DNA of 64,000 bases, taken from positions 62,001-126,000 of the forward strand of contig NZ_JBEDYP020000013.1 in NCBI RefSeq assembly GCF_040117685.2, written 5' to 3'. The position numbers were made by a program, and so were the translations under genes. Source of the DNA: Gracilimonas sp040117685 (GTDB lineage: Bacteria > Bacteroidota > Rhodothermia > Balneolales > Balneolaceae). Each line of letters starts with the position of its first letter. Position 1 is the stretch's first letter. Under the pieces are notes generated by a model. It had not been told where the DNA came from, did not search any database, and saw nothing but the letters and a program-made list of their open reading frames with translations. This document shows positions 61,534 through 64,000 of this stretch, one piece after another.

Positions 61534-63204
61534 ATGAAAAAAACGAATAAAATAATGCTCTTTTCCGGTGGCATTATTGTCGGTTTTTTATTCGCATTCA
61601 CATTCATACAACCACAAAATGCACCCATTACGTCTGCAATGATTCAGGACGCAGCATCGATCATAGGGCTTGATTTTACCCAGGCCGAACGGGATTCTAT
61701 GATTGAATCGCTGGATGACACCCGCGATGACCTTCAAAGCATTCGTGATTTTAAGCTAAACAATTCAGTTCCCCCATCCCTTCAGTTCAACCCTATCCCT
61801 GTAGGTAAGACTTTTGATTTTCAGCAGAAATCACAAACCTGGGATTTACCTCAAAATGCAGAGCTCCCTGAAAACCGAAACGACCTGGCATTCTATACCG
61901 TCGGAGAACTGGCTTCCCTGATTAAGGGTCGGAAAATTTCATCGGTTGAGCTGACTGAATTTTTCCTGGACCGTATTGAACAACACGACGACAAGCTGGA
62001 GGCCATTGTAACCATAACCCGCGAAAGAGCCCTTCAGCAGGCCCGGCAAATGGATGTGGAACTGGAGCAAGGTATTTACCGGGGACCATTGCATGGCATA
62101 CCATATGGAGCTAAAGATTTACTGGCCGTTGAAGGGTATAAAACCACCTGGGGAGCCACACCATTTAAAGATCAGGTGATTGATGAAACAGCAACCGTCA
62201 TTAAAAAACTGGATGGTGCCGGAGCTGTACTTATTGCTAAAACTACTTTGGGAGCCCTTGCTTACGGCGATATATGGTTTGGCGGACGAACCAATAACCC
62301 ATGGGACCTTGAACAGGGATCCAGCGGTTCTTCTGCGGGATCTGCTTCTGGTACCGCTGCCGGACTGTTCCCATTCGCCATTGGCACCGAAACGCTGGGC
62401 TCAATCGTATCCCCTTCAACCCGAAACGGTACTACCGGCCTTCGCCCAACCTACGGGCGTGTAAGCCGAACCGGAGCTATGGCCCTGAGCTGGAGCATGG
62501 ATAAAATCGGCCCTATCACCAGAAGTGTGGAAGATGCAGCTCTGGTATTCAACGCTATATATGGGCCCGACGGAACCGACCAAACCATTATTGACCTTCC
62601 CTTCAATTATAATGCTGACATAGATATCACCACACTTAAAATCGGCTACCTGAAATCTGCTTTTGAACGGGATTACTGGAATAAAGAACGGGATAGCCTG
62701 GTTTTGGAAACCTTTAAAGATCTTGGCGTTGAACTCATCCCAATTGAACTACCGGAATTTGAAACCGGCCCGCTTCGTATCATATTAACAGCTGAAGGCG
62801 CTGCCGCTTTCGATCAGCTTACTTTAACCGGTCAGGATGATTCCATGAAATGGCAGGAGCCCAATGCCTGGCCCAATACTTTCCGGGCAGCTCACTTTAT
62901 CCCCGCCACCGAGTATATCAATGCCAACCGTGCCAGATATCAACTTATTCAAAAAATGGATTCCGTGATGGAGCAGATTGATGTGTATATATCTCCGGCT
63001 TTTGGTGGAGGCAATTTACTTATCACCAACCTTACGGGGCATCCGAGTGTGGTTTTGCCCAATGGATTTACCAATGACATGCATCCCACCAGTATCACTT
63101 TCGTTGGGGATCTTTTTGATGAAGCTACAGTGCTTTCAGTTGCTAAAGCTTATCAGGATGCTTCAGACCATCATACCAAACACCCCCCGCTTTTTAGTGA
63201 ATAA
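61534..63204 (+). CDS. Membrane-anchored amidase-signature hydrolase
   Basis: 556 residues: an N-terminal membrane or signal anchor (about 7-25), a long acidic helical segment (35-80), then the amidase-signature domain with Lys194 in YGAKDLL, the Ser-rich loop GSSGSSAGSAS (262-272, cis-Ser of the triad) and the nucleophile Ser290 in GTETLGSIV. The Ser-Ser-Lys triad is complete. AS enzymes hydrolyse amides, including peptide or fatty-acid amides; the substrate is unknown. The product should face the periplasm. The gene follows the riboswitch leader of the divergent receptor gene. Confidence 0.9.
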   Translation: MKKTNKIMLFSGGIIVGFLFAFTFIQPQNAPITSAMIQDAASIIGLDFTQAERDSMIESLDDTRDDLQSIRDFKLNNSVPPSLQFNPIPVGKTFDFQQKSQTWDLPQNAELPENRNDLAFYTVGELASLIKGRKISSVELTEFFLDRIEQHDDKLEAIVTITRERALQQARQMDVELEQGIYRGPLHGIPYGAKDLLAVEGYKTTWGATPFKDQVIDETATVIKKLDGAGAVLIAKTTLGALAYGDIWFGGRTNNPWDLEQGSSGSSAGSASGTAAGLFPFAIGTETLGSIVSPSTRNGTTGLRPTYGRVSRTGAMALSWSMDKIGPITRSVEDAALVFNAIYGPDGTDQTIIDLPFNYNADIDITTLKIGYLKSAFERDYWNKERDSLVLETFKDLGVELIPIELPEFETGPLRIILTAEGAAAFDQLTLTGQDDSMKWQEPNAWPNTFRAAHFIPATEYINANRARYQLIQKMDSVMEQIDVYISPAFGGGNLLITNLTGHPSVVLPNGFTNDMHPTSITFVGDLFDEATVLSVAKAYQDASDHHTKHPPLFSE

Positions 63205-63216
63205 CCGAAAACTATT

Positions 63217-64000
63217 CTAAAACCCGGCACTCAGCTGAAGTGTAAAAACATTGTCATCCAATTCGGTGCCGCTGTTTGTCGAGTACAGATAGGAAGCTTT
63301 CAATAGCACATTGCGCTCGAGCTTGATGCCCGTGGTGAATTCTATGCGGTCACGATCATAGGTCCATTGTTCGTAGTTATAGGTAGATTGACTGTTCTTA
63401 AGATCTCCCGAAATCAGTCGTTCTGCTCTTATACCGGCATAAGCCCCGGGAAGAAATGGAAAATCCATTACAAGCTCAGAACTTATGTGATGTACCTGCA
63501 CTTCATCTTCCCATAACCTGGAAATTGATGTGCCAACCGAGTCCAGATAAGGTGCTTCCCATTTGCTCCAGTTGTAGGATGCTAAAAAAGTGAAGTAGTG
63601 GTAGGAAAGCTCCATATCTGTACCAAAAAGTGTTTTTTTATACCCCTCAAGCTCGTTATCGGTTAATGAAATATTTATATCATCGCGTTTCATGTAGGAA
63701 CCATGGCTCAGTGAAAGTCCAAGGCTTCCCCAAATAACGGGTTGTAAAACCACCCTCCCGGTGATAGCCGGGGTCATATGTTCCCCATATTCAAAATGGC
63801 TGGAAGCGGCCGCCAAAGTAGCTGCCAGGTTGTAGCTGAGCCAACCCGAATCACCTAACCTATTCCCGATCATAAGTCCCTGTGTGTACATTCGCTGGTA
63901 AACCATCGTAAGCCCCGTAATGTCATCCCCGTAATCTACCTGGGAATAGAGCGTGCCCCGGGTTTTGCTGATGGGAAGACCGGACGCATGGGAAAGCGGA
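63217..64000 (-). CDS. Outer-membrane beta-barrel protein, 3' part (cut by window edge)
   Basis: The frame stays open to the right edge (upstream codons encode SKTRGTLYSQVDYGDDITGLTM), so the start is outside. Visible residues show alternating beta strands with many aromatic belts (YQRMYTQGLMIGNRLGDSG, HYFTFLASYNW) and end in FTLQLSAGF with a terminal Phe, the barrel signature. Family unknown. It converges on the amidase gene with a 12-bp gap. Confidence 0.65.
   Translation of the reverse strand, partial: PLSHASGLPISKTRGTLYSQVDYGDDITGLTMVYQRMYTQGLMIGNRLGDSGWLSYNLAATLAAASSHFEYGEHMTPAITGRVVLQPVIWGSLGLSLSHGSYMKRDDINISLTDNELEGYKKTLFGTDMELSYHYFTFLASYNWSKWEAPYLDSVGTSISRLWEDEVQVHHISSELVMDFPFLPGAYAGIRAERLISGDLKNSQSTYNYEQWTYDRDRIEFTTGIKLERNVLLKASYLYSTNSGTELDDNVFTLQLSAGF

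Noticed and set aside
1..64000. tRNA, rRNA, tmRNA genes and prophage or IS elements
   Set aside because: No cloverleaf, rRNA segments, integrase, phage structural genes or transposase were recognised while reading; not exhaustively computed.

Overview
The window looks like chromosomal DNA of a Gram-negative bacterium of the Bacteroidota/Balneolota (FCB) kind. I infer this from the TonB-dependent receptor with an N-terminal carboxypeptidase-regulatory-like domain, a secreted S9B dipeptidyl peptidase, beta-barrel proteins ending in aromatic residues, a DUF4212/sodium symporter pair, and mostly weak Shine-Dalgarno sequences. I could not run a phylogeny, so the phylum call is an inference and the genus is unknown. 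No rRNA, tRNA, CRISPR array or prophage was recognised. Most of the window is ordinary, densely packed housekeeping sequence.

Layout. 1-8 kb: an EF-G-like GTPase (cut by the window edge), asparaginase, a PolB-type 3'-5' exonuclease, a MerA-like flavoprotein, and a likely metal (zinc?) uptake locus (His/Cys-rich exported protein, His-rich lipoprotein, TonB receptor). 8-15.7 kb: Ogt, exported amidohydrolase, M14 peptidase, AsmA-like protein, PLP dehydratase. 15.8-17.7 kb: two tandem paralogous membrane proteins built from exact 30-residue repeats. 17.7-25.3 kb: ABC exporter, NfeD plus two SPFH proteins, phosphosugar mutase, baeRF-type eRF1-like protein. 25.4-34 kb: a minus-strand run of GAF-histidine kinase, dprA, obg, DPP-IV, accD, tsaB and pyrC. 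34-44.5 kb: xseA, a eukaryotic-style D-amino-acid oxidase, beta-barrel protein, pheA, CPBP protease, TlpA-like thioredoxin, AI-2E transporter, DinB-like protein, pgk. 44.5-45.3 kb: a DUF559 (Vsr-fold) endonuclease gene bracketed by two multi-hairpin repeats, a candidate small mobile element. 45.4-54.4 kb: cysteine desulfurase, frameshifted LOG-type gene, symporter pair, aldo/keto reductase, DUF922 protein, XRE regulator with membrane partner, rnd, ppa. 54.7-61.3 kb: a B12 neighbourhood, with the B12-dependent ribonucleotide reductase nrdJ and a BtuB-like receptor under a cobalamin riboswitch, separated by an AT-rich region holding four DnaA-box matches. 61.5-64 kb: membrane-anchored amidase and an edge-truncated beta-barrel protein.

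The observations I rate highest are: (1) the DUF559 element, whose flanking repeats keep the same multi-hairpin fold although one stem differs in sequence between the copies; (2) heptameric repeats at five intergenic places, each with its own 7-bp unit but the same period; (3) the 30-residue-repeat membrane protein pair; (4) the DnaA-box cluster beside nrdJ; (5) an AccD in which all four zinc-ribbon cysteines are replaced.
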